Assembly: GCA_019671135.1 (NCBI GenBank)
Contig: JAHRHY010000022.1
Coordinates: 310,001 to 374,000, forward strand
Direction: 5' to 3'
Origin: Linnemannia hyalina
Lineage: Eukaryota > Mortierellomycota > Mortierellomycetes > Mortierellales > Mortierellaceae
Length of the DNA stretch: 64,000 nt
The position numbers and the translations under genes are program-made. The notes below the pieces were generated by a model. It did not search any database. It had not been told where the DNA came from and saw only the letters and a program-made list of their open reading frames with translations. Of this stretch, positions 12,149 to 27,251 are shown piece after piece (position 1 is the first letter of the stretch; each line of letters opens with the position of its first letter).

Positions 12149-13118
12149 CTAGGCATACTTCTCTTTACCAATGGTCGTGGTATTAATGATAACATCCTCT
12201 GGCAAAGGCTTTACCCTCTTCACCTTCGACCCTCCAGTAGCAGTCTGAGCATGCCGATGGTAAAGATAAGCCTCACAGGCTACAATGCCCACAAACGCCA
12301 AAAACGACAATAACACCCTCATCCCCAGATCCTCCGTAAAGTGTGCCGAGATCATAAACACTGCCGTGAAGACTGCCGCACCCGTGTACAAAACATTCAC
12401 GATCCCGATGGTGTGGGCCTTGACGTCTTTGAGATCCTTCATGTCCTGACGGAGGCTGTAGGCGAGTGTTGAGGAATTAGAGGAGATGGGGTCGATGCTG
12501 GAAATCATACGAGAGTATTCTTTTGAGGCCAGTTGGGATTTGTAGGTGTCCATCAGTTTCTCTAATTCCGGGCTCTATTTTGTTGCATGGGTGGGAAATT
12601 GGGTGGTGGTATTAGAAGGCGTTGTTCGGGGGGGAGGTTTCGAAGGTGGAATGAACAGAGTGCACGTACCCGCTCTTTTGGTGCTGCTTTGGGGACGTAG
12701 ACGGTACTGCCCTTGACCAAGGTATGAATCCAGTCTTCTGACGATACTAGAAAAACGGAGAGTGGTAAGCACAGGAAGAACACGACAAGAAACGTTAGTA
12801 AAAAATCAGCCTTGCCAAAAAAAAAAAACGTGTGGTAGAAAGTCCCTTTCTTTTAGCGCTTCAAGCTCCTTTTAAAGACATACCACTGACGCCGCTTGCA
12901 TCACCAGTACTGCTCGAGTACTTCAACAACAGCGCCGAGACCCGCTTGACCAAGTCCAAGTCGACGCATTCCTTTGTCTTTGGGTCAGCCAAGAAGGCAT
13001 CGACTTCTTGGGCGGTTTTTGTCTCGTCGGGGGCGAATGATGTAGAGGTGGACTTTTTGCGGTCTTGGAGTCTTTTGAATGCGCTTTCGAGGCGAGGTGT
13101 CCATTCCATGGCGACCAT
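12149..13118 (-). CDS. VMA12: V-ATPase assembly factor Vma12/TMEM199
   Basis: Three exons, 13118-12884, 12746-12670 and 12574-12149, encode 245 residues. The joins read SGVSSEDWIHTLVKG and KERSPELEKLMDTYK in frame. Family features are the central SPELEKLMDTYKSQLASKEY stretch before YSRMI, and two membrane spans near residues 160-182 and 189-209, followed by a short basic tail. Vma12, with Vma21 and Vma22, sits in the ER membrane and assembles the V0 sector of the vacuolar proton pump. The gene is convergent with FAR11, with stop codons 138 bases apart. Upstream in-frame ATGs exist as far as 13361, but the start at 13118 sits just before the conserved region and is preferred. Confidence 0.88.
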
Positions 13119-13556
13119 TTTTTTGGTAATGTGTTTTGGTGATGTGGTTTGGTGAAGTGTTTGTTGGTTGAAGGAAAGGGTGAAAGGTGCGCGAGTGTCG
13201 ACTTTTGGGTTTGAATTGAAGACGAAGAAAAGGGGAGAGGAGGGGGAGCAGTCACCAGATCCTTTTGGACGAAAATCCACTCGTGTCGCGCTCATCATGG
13301 GGAAGACTTCCTCTGTCGCCCCCGCCCCCCCTTCTTTTATCGAGCGGCATGGTGCCATCACTGTCCGCGAACAACCTGTATCCAGTTATTTGCAAGATTC
13401 TCATTGTATTGAATTTGGGTCCAGACATTCAACTGCTTGGTGGTAGGTAGTGGTGATGAAAAATGAAATGTTTATTTTCGTTCGTTGTCCATGCCCTGAT
13501 ACTATGGGCATTTGGGCAGTCGAGGTCATCGCCTAAACCGTCGCTGTTAAGTCGGA
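13119..13556. promoter_or_regulatory. Promoter side of VMA12 and 3' flank of the next reverse gene
   Basis: The stretch is 438 bases long. It has a run of C at about 13319-13331 and otherwise nothing distinctive. Reading frames across it are extensions of VMA12 and are not supported. Confidence 0.4.
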
Positions 13557-14181
13557 TCAGAATCCGTCGTCAGACCAATGCCACCCTCTTTCGCCTCCTG
13601 GACCAATTGTTGGCAGGCAAGGGTTGACCCCACCCTCAATTGTATCAACCGCAGGCGGTGGCTGGGTATAATGAGAGCGAGGTGTCACGTATGGCGGAAG
13701 CACCTCCAGATCCCTGATCCTCGATACGCCTTGACCCTGCTTTCTCGGATTGTTCCTTGACATTTGTTGTATCTCACTTCCGGTGCTGAGATGTTAAGCA
13801 TTCCTGGATCGCCTAGACGTTGTGGTCGGGCTTGACTTGGGCAGCTAAGTGTCTAGCAGGCTCATCTCTAGTATAGGGAGGGGGGAAGAAAACACCAAGG
13901 AAGCATTAGTTTTTGACAAATCCCGGGTTATATTTAAATACCATCCTCCAAGTTCCTGAAAATTTGCTTCGTTTGGTAATATGTACATACCCCTTCTCGC
14001 TTCGCATACACTTCCAGACGAGAGACATCTGATCCTCAACCTCAAAGTTCATAATGGCGACCATAAGATCCTCGACATGCTTTGCACAGCGATGAGGCTG
14101 GGCTACAGTGTTGGTGTTGCTGTGCTTGGGTGGTGCCGAGGGTGTCGGTTCTGCGTACAAGAGATCCTTGACCTTGTCCAT
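13557..14181 (-). CDS. Small protein of unknown function, 139 residues
   Basis: I propose two exons, 14181-13991 and 13785-13557, with a 205-base GT-AG intron; the junction reads SEKGTGSEIQQM. The N-terminal part, from MDKVKDLLYAEP through HRCAKHVEDLMVAIMNFEVE, looks structured and carries two cysteines about 27 residues apart. The C-terminal half is Pro/Gly-rich and ends GWHWSDDGF. No family is recognised. The gene faces away from PAB2. Exon 1 looks real by its codon pattern; the second exon is less certain and another acceptor site could be used. Confidence 0.45.
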
Positions 14182-14801
14182 TGTTGAATAGTTCTGTGTG
14201 TTTGGGGTTGTTGAGTGCAAGGAAAAGGGAGGACATGAGGGGGGGGGCTATTATCTGGCAGATCGAAAGTGAAGGAAATGCGTTTGATCCGGATACATTG
14301 ACGTAAAAATCAATTTCAGCCTTGTGGTGCTGGCTGGAGAGGATAAAGTTGTTTTTTCGCTTGCTTGTTTGCACTCTAACATACTTTCCACTCACACTCA
14401 CTCATACTCACGTAAGTTCGCAGCACCATCAACACCTACCAGCCTACCCCCTTCGCTGCCCGAGGTCGACATTTGGCACCACCTTCGCCTTCTGCAGTCC
14501 TTCAGCTTCACAAACATCATCGACATTCAAATTACAAAACCGCCAAAACAAAGTCATCGGCTGCTGAACTGGAAAGAAACAAAGCACCGCGACTCTGGAC
14601 ATCTAGTAATGCGACGAAGAGGGGACTCGAGTGACAAGCTGCCTGATGTCGTGTGAGAGTCAGTAGCTCTTAGAAACAGGAGCACGCCTTCAGCGCCAAA
14701 TTCTTCAAACATGGGAGTGGCACTCTCTCTTTCTTAAATCGACCTGCATCTCTAAAATAATGCCTTATCCCCCTTCTCCTTTTTTTTCAACGTCCTGTAG
14801 A
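14182..14801. promoter_or_regulatory. Divergent promoter region, small unknown gene / PAB2
   Basis: This 620-base gap has a G9 run near 14239-14247 and a pyrimidine-rich stretch ending in CCTGTAG two bases before the PAB2 ATG. That looks like a 3' splice site, so a 5'-UTR intron in PAB2 is possible. Confidence 0.4.
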
Positions 14802-15880
14802 ATGTCCGCAGAAGAACAACAAGAGGCTGGTCTTATTAACGAGGATCTCGAGAGAGATATTGGTGATGAGGTAAGTTCAATCGTAGCGACACCAACTTCA
14901 TGTCGTGTGATGTGTAACCAGAAAATATTCCCGGTGGAACTGACGCTGATATCTATCTTCAATACGACAATAGGAAATCGAGGCTATGAAGCAGCGTGTC
15001 AAGGAGATGGAGGCTGAGGCTGCCAAGTTGCGTGAGATGCAGGCTCAGGCAGAGAAGGACATGAACATGGGCGAAGAAGGTACATACTCTTTCGTTCTTT
15101 CTCTACCATATGCAATGAATTAGGCAAGGATTCTTTCTGTACTCATGTAGCAAATCGATCTAACCCTTTTTCCTTGTTGATCTTTGTTCTCTTTAGACAA
15201 GGAGGCTGTGGATTCTAGGTCGGTGTATGTCGGTAATGTGGATTGGGGTTCGACGCCCGAGGAGATTCAAGGACACTTCCAGTCGTGCGGTACCATCAAC
15301 CGCATTACTATCCTGTGCGATAAGTGGACTGGCCAGCCCAAGGGTTACGCTTACGTCGAGTTTGCTGACGCTTCCTCAGTCGCCAACGCCATGGTCCTCA
15401 ACGACTCTCTCTTCCGTGCTCGTCTCATCAAGGTAGCTCCTTAGTTGCATGCAATGGCATCTGTTCCTATTTGAAAACTTTGAATGTTGATCACTGTACT
15501 CACATGGCTCCCTTTTCTCCGTCATTGTTATAGGTCACTCCTAAGCGTACCAACATTCCAGGAATGGCTGCCCGTGGTCGTGGACGCGGCAGGGGTGCTT
15601 ACCGTGGAGGATTTGCTGGTCACCACGGTGGCTACGGTGGCGGCGGTGGTGGCGGACACCACCCTTATAGCTCCCCACCACCCATGTACGGACCTCCCGG
15701 TGGCGGAGGATATCGCGGTCGTGGCGGGTAAGTTTTCGCATTTGTTTCTATTTTACACGATCTGATGCAAATGGATATAACTGTGGATCGAAAGAGCAAT
15801 TGAATGACGTATTTTTGTTCTTTCATGCTGACAATAGTCGTGGTCGCGGAGGCAGAGGAGGATACTATGCTCCTTACTAA
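14802..15880 (+). CDS. PAB2: Nuclear poly(A)-binding protein, PABPN1/Pab2 type
   Basis: Five exons, 14802-14870, 14974-15079, 15197-15432, 15534-15727 and 15838-15880, encode 215 residues. An acidic N-terminus leads to a helical segment ([19 protein letters not shown]) and one RRM, with RNP2 VYVGNV at 68-73 and RNP1 KGYAYVEF at 107-114. The tail is rich in Arg-Gly and Tyr ([13 protein letters not shown], ending YYAPY), as in PABPN1 and fission-yeast Pab2, where arginines are methylated. The protein binds poly(A) in the nucleus, controls tail length and helps exosome-linked RNA processing. An in-frame ATG lies 42 bases upstream, but MSAEEQQE gives the normal family start. Confidence 0.93.
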
Positions 15881-16643
15881 GGGGTGTACACTTGGACTTG
15901 CGACACACTTGGGAGTAACGGAGCGTTTTTGGACAGGATCAGGATCAAGGATAACCCTTTTTTTTCTCTTCTTTCATTTATTGCAGCGTTCTTTTAGTCG
16001 GACAAAGGCACAGATAACGGGATGATCGTTTACAAAACAGGATATGAGAGGGAGTGATGATGAGGATCGAGAGATTTTGCAGGTGGATCCAGGAAAAGTG
16101 CGCGCATGTGTTGATTCTTTTGCTCCGATTTGAAGGATGATACTTGTGTTTGCTCACTTGTTGCAGGTGTTGTCTGAGAAGGGCAGTGGTTGTCAAGAGC
16201 GGTGGAAAAACAGTGTAAACGAGGAAGACGACGACAAGAATAACACAACCTACAAAAAAATACAAAAGCAGTTTTCAAGAATAAGAGAGCGAGCAAAAAA
16301 ATAATACAAAATCGGTTTTCAACACAATAAGAACAATAGGCCATGTCTCTTGTTCTCTTTGCCAATGATAAAAATATGAATGCGAGTGTGTGTGTAGGGC
16401 AAGGGCTACAAGGGTTAGAGCAACGATAGAGATATCCTCCTTCACCTTGTCCATGCCTCGAATGAACAAACAAAATCTAATAAAAAGTGTAGCTTGTACG
16501 ATGGCCAGATCTACCCTTGCCATTGACAGTCACTCTACCAGTGTTCCTGGCAACTTTTGTTTACCCTCGGTCCTTTGCTCTGATTTCAACCTTTACTCCC
16601 GTCGTCTCCCACCAACACCATCCACACATCCCACACATTCACC
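15881..16643. other. Gap between PAB2 and mitochondrial L12
   Basis: This 763-base tandem gap contains the PAB2 3' flank and the L12 promoter and leader. A CAC-rich leader precedes the ATG. I see no gene here; open frames on the reverse strand lack coding character. Confidence 0.5.
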
Positions 16644-18102
16644 ATGGTAATAACAGCGACATCGCTTCACTCTTGCACAGACAGGGGTTACGACAGCCGT
16701 TCACGCAACCAGTATTCAGACTGCACCCGCCTTGTCTTGACATCAAACACTGTGACTGGAGTTTTCTTTCTTTTCGTTCGGCAAGGGAGCAAAGGCTGAT
16801 CAGGACACACACACTTCTCGGAGGACAGAATGAGGAGAAGGGAAGGGAAAAGAGAGCTGGCAAGGAAGTGAAGCAAGACCCGAGAAGTTTATGAAACAAC
16901 TGTGGTTGAGACCGACGGCGATCAGCAACTTTCGCCTTTGTCTGACCCAAAACCGCGCGATTCACCAGGATTCACACAACAACAAGAAAACAAGTCTCCC
17001 AACTCCTCAGACAGCTTCGGCTTTTTGTTCAACTTTGAGGAGGCTTCCTGGCACCTTTGGTGTTGCTATTTGAATTTGCTCAATTCTGACCACTGTCTTG
17101 CTCCTATGGTTGTTTCTTTACCAAATCTAGTTGCGCACCATCTCTGCCCGCCTCGCTCCCCGCACCATCTCCAGGTATGGATCCCACCCACAATTGATCT
17201 CTTTTCAAGATGTTCGCCTAACGTCCCGTTCTTCATCCCCGTCAACATTCAATTACTCCGAGTCTTACGTCTTTTATGCCTCCCTTGTTCCTATCACTAA
17301 CGAAACTGTTTTTTCGTTTGCCCATTCAATGAAATTGATCTAGAATCGCTCCCCGCGTTGTTGTCAGCAGGGTTGCCAACTACTCGTCTGCTGCTGCCGA
17401 CAAGTTGGATGCTCCCGGATCGAGCAAGGATGTTGACCCCAAGATTGTTTCGATTGTGGACCAGATCTCTGGATTGACCCTTCTTCAGACCGCCGACTTG
17501 GTTTCCTTGTTGAAGGTATGGTGCACTTTTTCACCGAAGGCTATTTTGGGGAGTGATCTATCCGTTGGGTATGTTGAGGATTTTGCAGTGTATGAGATCC
17601 ATCGACTGACTCTTTTTTTTATAATTTCTTCATTGCATGGAATAGACCCGTCTCAACATCCAGGAGATCTCTATGCCCGTCGGAGGTGGAGCTGCCGCTG
17701 CCCCTGCCGCCGCCGCCCCTGTTGAGGTACGAGAACTCGCGATTGATGGACACTCTCTCACTGTACAAACTCCATTGCGCCTTGTGTCGTTTATTCCTAG
17801 AACAATTTGATCTAACGCCCCCCACCCCTCTTTCACATATATTTCCTATTGACAAACGCTAATAGGAGGAGAAGGTTGCTGAGAAGACCGAGTTTGCCGT
17901 CAAGCTCGAGAAGTTCGATGCTGCTGCCAAGGCAAAGTTGATCCGTGAGATCAAGAACATCATCCCCGGCATCAACCTGGTCGAGGCCAAGAAGTTTGTC
18001 GAGGGAGCACCAAAGGTCGTCAAGGAGAACTTGAACAAGGCCGATGCTGAGAAGTTGAAGAAGACCCTTGAGGATTTGGGTGCCACTGTCTCATTGGAGT
18101 AA
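16644..18102 (+). CDS. MRPL12: Mitochondrial large-subunit ribosomal protein bL12m
   Basis: Five exons are proposed: 16644-16646 (the ATG alone), 17131-17174, 17344-17515, 17646-17726 and 17866-18102; 178 residues. The joined N-terminus, [16 protein letters not shown], is a basic amphipathic mitochondrial presequence. The L7/L12 dimerisation region follows ([20 protein letters not shown]), then an Ala/Pro hinge ([15 protein letters not shown]), then the C-terminal factor-binding domain ([20 protein letters not shown], then [11 protein letters not shown]). The protein forms the stalk that recruits translation factors in mitochondria. The ATG-only first exon is inferred: ATG is directly followed by GTAATA, phase 0 matches the next exon, and no other in-frame ATG precedes the presequence. 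Transcript data would settle it. Confidence 0.9.
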
Positions 18103-18321
18103 AAAAAAAAAACTTATCGCTACTATAGACTTTTGATATTTTTTTTTCCCCCTTCATCTTTGTTCACTTTTTTTCTCTACTTTTTTGTTCATCACATCTT
18201 CTCATAAACTATTATTTCTCTGTCATGTCTCTTCTGATGAATGTAGTGAATTGGCGGTTATTATTTATTATGACTAGTATTTTGCACCAAGGACGAGAGA
18301 GAGTAAGAGAAAGGAGAGATG

Positions 18322-19269
18322 TTATACGGAGACGGAGGAGAAGAGCTTGATGCCAATGGCGACCCAGGCTAAGCTGAAGATGGAGAAGACCGTAGCCTTT
18401 GCAAAGAACTTTGGCGTCTTGGGGTAGTATCCGAACCCTAGAGGATTACAATTTCAGTAAAACGCGAGATGTAAGTGCACGATCGATCACACGACGGAAG
18501 AGTGAGAGGAGGTGGGGGGGGGGGGGGGGGGGGGGAGTGGTTTGGCACAGGGAGAATCAAAATTAATTTGAGGTCAAAAGAAACAAAAAAAAAAAAGAAG
18601 AGAAAAGAGGTGAGGAGAACTTAGAGGTGAGGAGAACTTACAGATGATACCGGCCCAGGCGCCAAAGAGACCCGAGAGCCACATGAAGCGGTGAATATCC
18701 TCGTCGACGATTTTGACAATACCAATGTCACCGCCGCGACGGGACTTGATGAGGACGAGGAAGTAAGTCCAGATGTTGATCAGGAGGATCAAGGCGAAGG
18801 TCAAGAAGCCCCAGACTCCCACTGCGGCTATTTGGAGAAGGGGGGGGGGGGGGGGGGGGGGTTAGTGAGAAGGAAGAGAGGGTGGGTTGTTTGTTCTTTG
18901 AGAAGCATGTATGGATAGGCGTTTTGTTTTCGTCCAAGTCTTTCGTCCTGGAAAGGAGTCCACCAACTCCATTTTTTCCTTCTACAAAAAAAACCCCTGC
19001 GACTAAGCAAAAAACTTACTCTCACGACTGTCAGAAAGGGCAGCTTGATATCTCCAAATAAAAATACCAAGGAGAATGGCGATAAAGTAACCAAAGTCGC
19101 GGAAGGGTTTGGCGTCGTTCTCTTGGACAAACTTTTGGGAGCGACCAAAGATGGAATCGTCAGAAAAGTAGCTTTTCTGGAAGGGGAGGTCGGCGTGGGA
19201 AGGGCCGCCGGCCTTGGAGCGTTTGTTGGCTTTGGGGGCTTTCACTGGTTTGGGGGGCTTGTTGACCAT
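18322..19269 (-). CDS. Four-span membrane protein of unknown function, 183 residues
   Basis: Three exons, 19269-19020, 18827-18642 and 18437-18322, join in frame as SRETAVGVWGF and GIIWFGYYPKT. The N-terminus is Lys/Pro-rich and cytosolic in character. Four hydrophobic spans follow: FGYFIAILLGIFIW, VWGFLTFALILLINIWTYF, FMWLSGLFGAWAGIIWF and TVFSIFSLAWVAIGIKLF. There is no signal peptide. The layout loosely resembles small ER proteins of the EMC6/Rab5IF group, but I cannot place it firmly. Both introns carry a run of 22 G on the + strand (poly-C in the transcript). The gene is convergent with MRPL12 and divergent from TSR2. Confidence 0.72.
18514..18535. repeat. Homopolymer G22 in intron 2 of the membrane-protein gene
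   Basis: Twenty-two consecutive G lie on the + strand, inside the intron spanning 18438-18641. The transcript of this reverse gene would carry poly(C). Confidence 0.9.
18840..18861. repeat. Homopolymer G22 in intron 1 of the membrane-protein gene
   Basis: A second run of 22 G, the same length and orientation as the one at 18514, lies just inside the 3' end of the intron spanning 18828-19019. Confidence 0.9.
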
Positions 19270-19629
19270 TTTGGGAGGTGTGTGAGTGGAGGGAGGGGTG
19301 AAGGGGGTGATGAGAGTGATGGAAGGATGGAAGGATGAGTGAGATGAAGGTCTGATGGGGAGGGAAAAATAAAAATAAAAAGGTTCTAGGTTGCTGGGCG
19401 TGCGAAAGGAGCAATGGGGCGATAAATGACCGTTAATGGCGGTTGTGTTCGATCCACATTCAAGCCACACCAGGAACGAATCGCATTGCAGGAAAGAGAG
19501 GGAGTAGGACTGCTTGTTTGGCGTGTGTGTGTTGAAGGCAACTTTTTTTTTTTTTTTTTTTTCTTTCATAGCCATTGCCTTCAGCATCACCTTCAACGCA
19601 ACTCAAGTACATTTCAAGAGACAACAAGA
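19270..19629. promoter_or_regulatory. Divergent promoter region, membrane protein / TSR2
   Basis: This 360-base gap holds both promoters. A T run of about 20 followed by CTTTCATAG at 19542-19570 looks like a polypyrimidine tract with a 3' splice site, so a 5'-UTR intron for TSR2 is possible. Confidence 0.45.
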
Positions 19630-20337
19630 ATGGCTGCTCCTCATCCTAATCAGGTCGCCTTCAGGGAGGGTGTTCAATATTTGTTCCACTCCTGGACTGC
19701 CCTCAAGCTGGCTGTCGACGGCGAGTGGGGCGGACACGACTCTGCCGCCAAGCGGGACTGGTTCGTCGATACCATCGTTGACTACTTTGGCGAGCGTAAG
19801 TCTTTTTCTTCTTCAGTTGTTATCGTTCTTCTATTACACCTTTTTTTTATGTCAGGAATCAAGCGACGAATGAACCAGGGACAAGTATCCAATGACTGAG
19901 AACTAAACATTTAAACAATCTACTTAAATACAACCATAATAGAAGGAACAAAGGTGGATACATTCGATTTGGAAGACATCCTGCTCCAGGTCATGAACGA
20001 CGAATTCTCAATCATGCTCGAGGACAAGTCAGAACAACACATCTCCAAGGTCCTTGAACAGCTCTTCCTGGATTGTACTCATGGGAGATACGACCTTGTT
20101 CAAACGCTCAAGCAGGATTCTCAAAAGATCAGCGGAGCTTTCAAGAGTTCTAAGGCTCAGAAGGGTGACGATGATGATAGCAGTGATGATGATGAAGAGG
20201 AGGAGGAGGGTGAGGGCGGAGAGGATATGGATGTGGAGATGGGAGAGGCACCAGAGCCGGTGAAGAAGGAGAAGGCAGAGCCGATTATTGACGAGGATGG
20301 GTTTGAGACTGTCGTCAAGAAGGGTCGCAGGAGGTAG
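19630..20337 (+). CDS. TSR2: Pre-rRNA-processing protein Tsr2
   Basis: Two exons, 19630-19795 and 19943-20337, encode 186 residues. The WGG signature of the family is seen as DGEWGGHDSAAKRDW near residues 30-45. DILLQVMNDEFSIMLEDKSE follows just after the intron, and then the helical LEQLFLDCTHGRYDLVQTL. The C-terminus is a strongly acidic tail with a conserved-looking end (DEDGFETVVKKGRRR). Tsr2 is the escortin for ribosomal protein eS26 and delivers it to nascent 40S subunits. Length and domain order fit the family. Confidence 0.93.
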
Positions 20338-21908
20338 ATTACGCGAGGATAAGGCCTACGATGCTGTTTTTTATATACAACCGTACGCCCATTTTGAAAA
20401 ATGCATTAGTAAATAATAGAAAATACGCATTGATATGGTCCGAGGTTAGGGAGTGGTGTTGAGTGAAAGGAATAAGGCGACAGGTATGACGAACATGATG
20501 GCAGGGGTGATGTTACTGGGGGTTATAAAGGATTCTAGACAGGCTAAGGATAGAGCATGATAGGGCAGGCGTGTGTGTTTGTGTGCTTCGAATGCAGCGC
20601 AATTTGTCATCGACCGGCGTGGTGCATGTAGGTGGAGCAAGCAGGTCACGATTGCGTTCTGTTTTGTTGTTTGCGTCGCTTGTACGGATAAATGCAGATT
20701 ATTGAAATTGCCTCGCTGTCGACTTGTCTCTGCTTTTTTATGTTTGAATTCTTCTCTTTGTGCTCTGCTGCTTTAGTGGCACACCCGCTCCCTTTGCCTT
20801 TCACCAGTAAGACAGTCGTGTGCAGCCGTTTGCATTATCTTTGACCATCAAAAGCAAAGACCCCCTGCTTGTTGTGGAGTGTTCGCCACCCACCCCTGTC
20901 CTCTGCCTGGTTGAACTCCAGTCGCCACAGTGTGCGCACTCTCAAGAGCAAAGTGCATCCATTCAGTCGTTGCCACCTGTCATGTTCACTAGCCTGTACC
21001 CAACAACCACCCCAGCTGCAAAGATTGTGAGCACCTTTCCAGCAGTTAATTCACCATGAACGAATAACATGCCATGGTATCGTTGAGTTACTTCTATGGC
21101 AGCCTGCGCCCTTTTTTTTTCTTCAGTTCATTTTTCTCGCCATTATTGGTATCTCGACAAGAACACAAGGGAACTCCGAGGGTGAGAGCGCACATTTAAG
21201 TAGTTCTCTGCCTTTTTTTTCTGAACGATGATTAATATTCACTCACCATTGCCATATCTCATGGATCGTTCATTTTTATTTTTTATTTTCAGCCGTTGAC
21301 GGTGGTGACGCACTTGAATTTCATTTGAAAGGGGCAGCAAGAGAGGAACAAAGGAGAAGAAAGAGTGAAGAGGAGTAGTCGTGGTAGGATTAGAAGTGGT
21401 GTGGGGAGTATCCTGATCAATCATCACCAAGAAGGAAGTGTTCATGGCTTCTCCTTCCCCCTGTCTCGTATGCCTTTTGGATTCGAGAACCAAAAATAAA
21501 TCACATCAGCGTGCCCGACGGTGTTCAGTTCACACTGTCTGTGTCTTCTCTTCTTCTCTGTCTCTTCTCTTCTCTTCTTCTTCTTCCTCTTCTTCTCTTT
21601 ATTCCCTTCCTTCCCTTCCCCTTCCCTCCCTTTTCTTTTTCTTTCTTTTCCTTGGCCTTCCTTCTCTTCTTTTTCCCTTTATCCCATCCCCCCTCTCTCT
21701 CCCTCCACACAACTCCCTATCATCACCCTCACTCTCATACACACCCTTTCCCCCCATCCGCATCACACCCCTCTCCTCTACCTTCACTCTCTCACCCACC
21801 CACCCACTCCCTCTCATCCCATCCTTCGTTTCTGATTCTTTTTCACATCCCTGTCCACTTTTGACAGGAGTCTCCTCTCCTAAGCAACCAAAACATCTAC
21901 AAACGACC
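20338..21908. promoter_or_regulatory. Long upstream region of RSP5
   Basis: These 1,571 bases contain the TSR2 3' flank and the RSP5 upstream region. The final ~350 bases are a pyrimidine-rich tract, listed separately. Elsewhere I see no gene, tRNA or clear repeat. Confidence 0.5.
21541..21865 (+). repeat. Pyrimidine-rich (CT/TTC/CCT) tract ahead of RSP5
   Basis: The + strand is almost purely C and T with scattered A, and ends about 45 bases before the RSP5 start codon. CT-rich blocks next to the start site are common in strongly expressed fungal genes and probably form the core promoter or leader. Long reading frames here are low-complexity artefacts. Confidence 0.7.
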
Positions 21909-26546
<4,638 letters not shown>

Positions 26547-27251
26547 TCTGCTGCCCAAGCAACAACACGCCCCAACCAACCACAAGCCATTACCCGACTC
26601 AAAAGAAAAAAAAATCGAAAAAAAAAAATGATGTCACCACCCACTTCCTCACACTCCTCCTTTCACAACAACAACAATAAGAGACGGTTCACGTCTTTTT
26701 TTTTTTTTTGGTTTGTAGCTTCTTGTTCAAAATAAAATAACAGTTTTGTATTTGAAACACTATTGGGAACTTGCACTTTGGGAGGAACCCATATTGTTGA
26801 AATAGAGCATTTGTGTCTTTCACCACTTCCTCTTCAGTCAAGTGGTCTGGGTAAATTTGTTTGGACGAGGATGGAGTTCTTTCTCTGCGGACCAAATTCA
26901 CTCCGAGGCGCCGAGGTCCAACCGCCATAGGGTCAAAGAGTCGCAAGTCAAACCCAACCAAGTCTCCATCTAACCTCACCCCCTAACAGTTTATAATTGC
27001 GCACTGTTTAAAAACGGGTGTTATTGTTCTAATGGTATCTGGCTATCTACAACTCCTCTCCTCGTTTTTTTTTTTTTTTTTTTTGGTCATTGGGTCAATG
27101 GTGTCAGTCCTGCTGCTACCTTCTTTTTTTTTTTTTTTTTTTCTTTTAGGCGACAAGTTTTTCTTTTTTTTTTGGTGTTTTTGCATATATTTTTTTTTGG
27201 GGAGGGGGGGGATGTCCGTCCACTACTACTCTGCTCTACTCCATCCCTACT
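26547..27251. other. Gap between convergent RSP5 and velvet genes, rich in poly-T runs
   Basis: This region holds both 3' flanks. Several T runs of 8-20 occur at 27066-27200 (poly-A on the velvet transcript strand). A coding-like reverse fragment at 26698-26990 is listed separately. Confidence 0.5.
26698..26990 (-). pseudogene. Unassigned coding-like fragment ending in poly(A)
   Basis: On the reverse strand an open frame of about 90 codons follows a possible acceptor site (CTGTTAG). It reads GDLVGFDLRLFDPMAVGPRR, then EVVKDTNALFQQYGFLPKCK, and runs straight into a run of 13 A (T13 on the + strand at 26698-26710). No family is recognised. It could be a truncated retroposed piece, a leftover exon, or chance. 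Confidence 0.25.
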
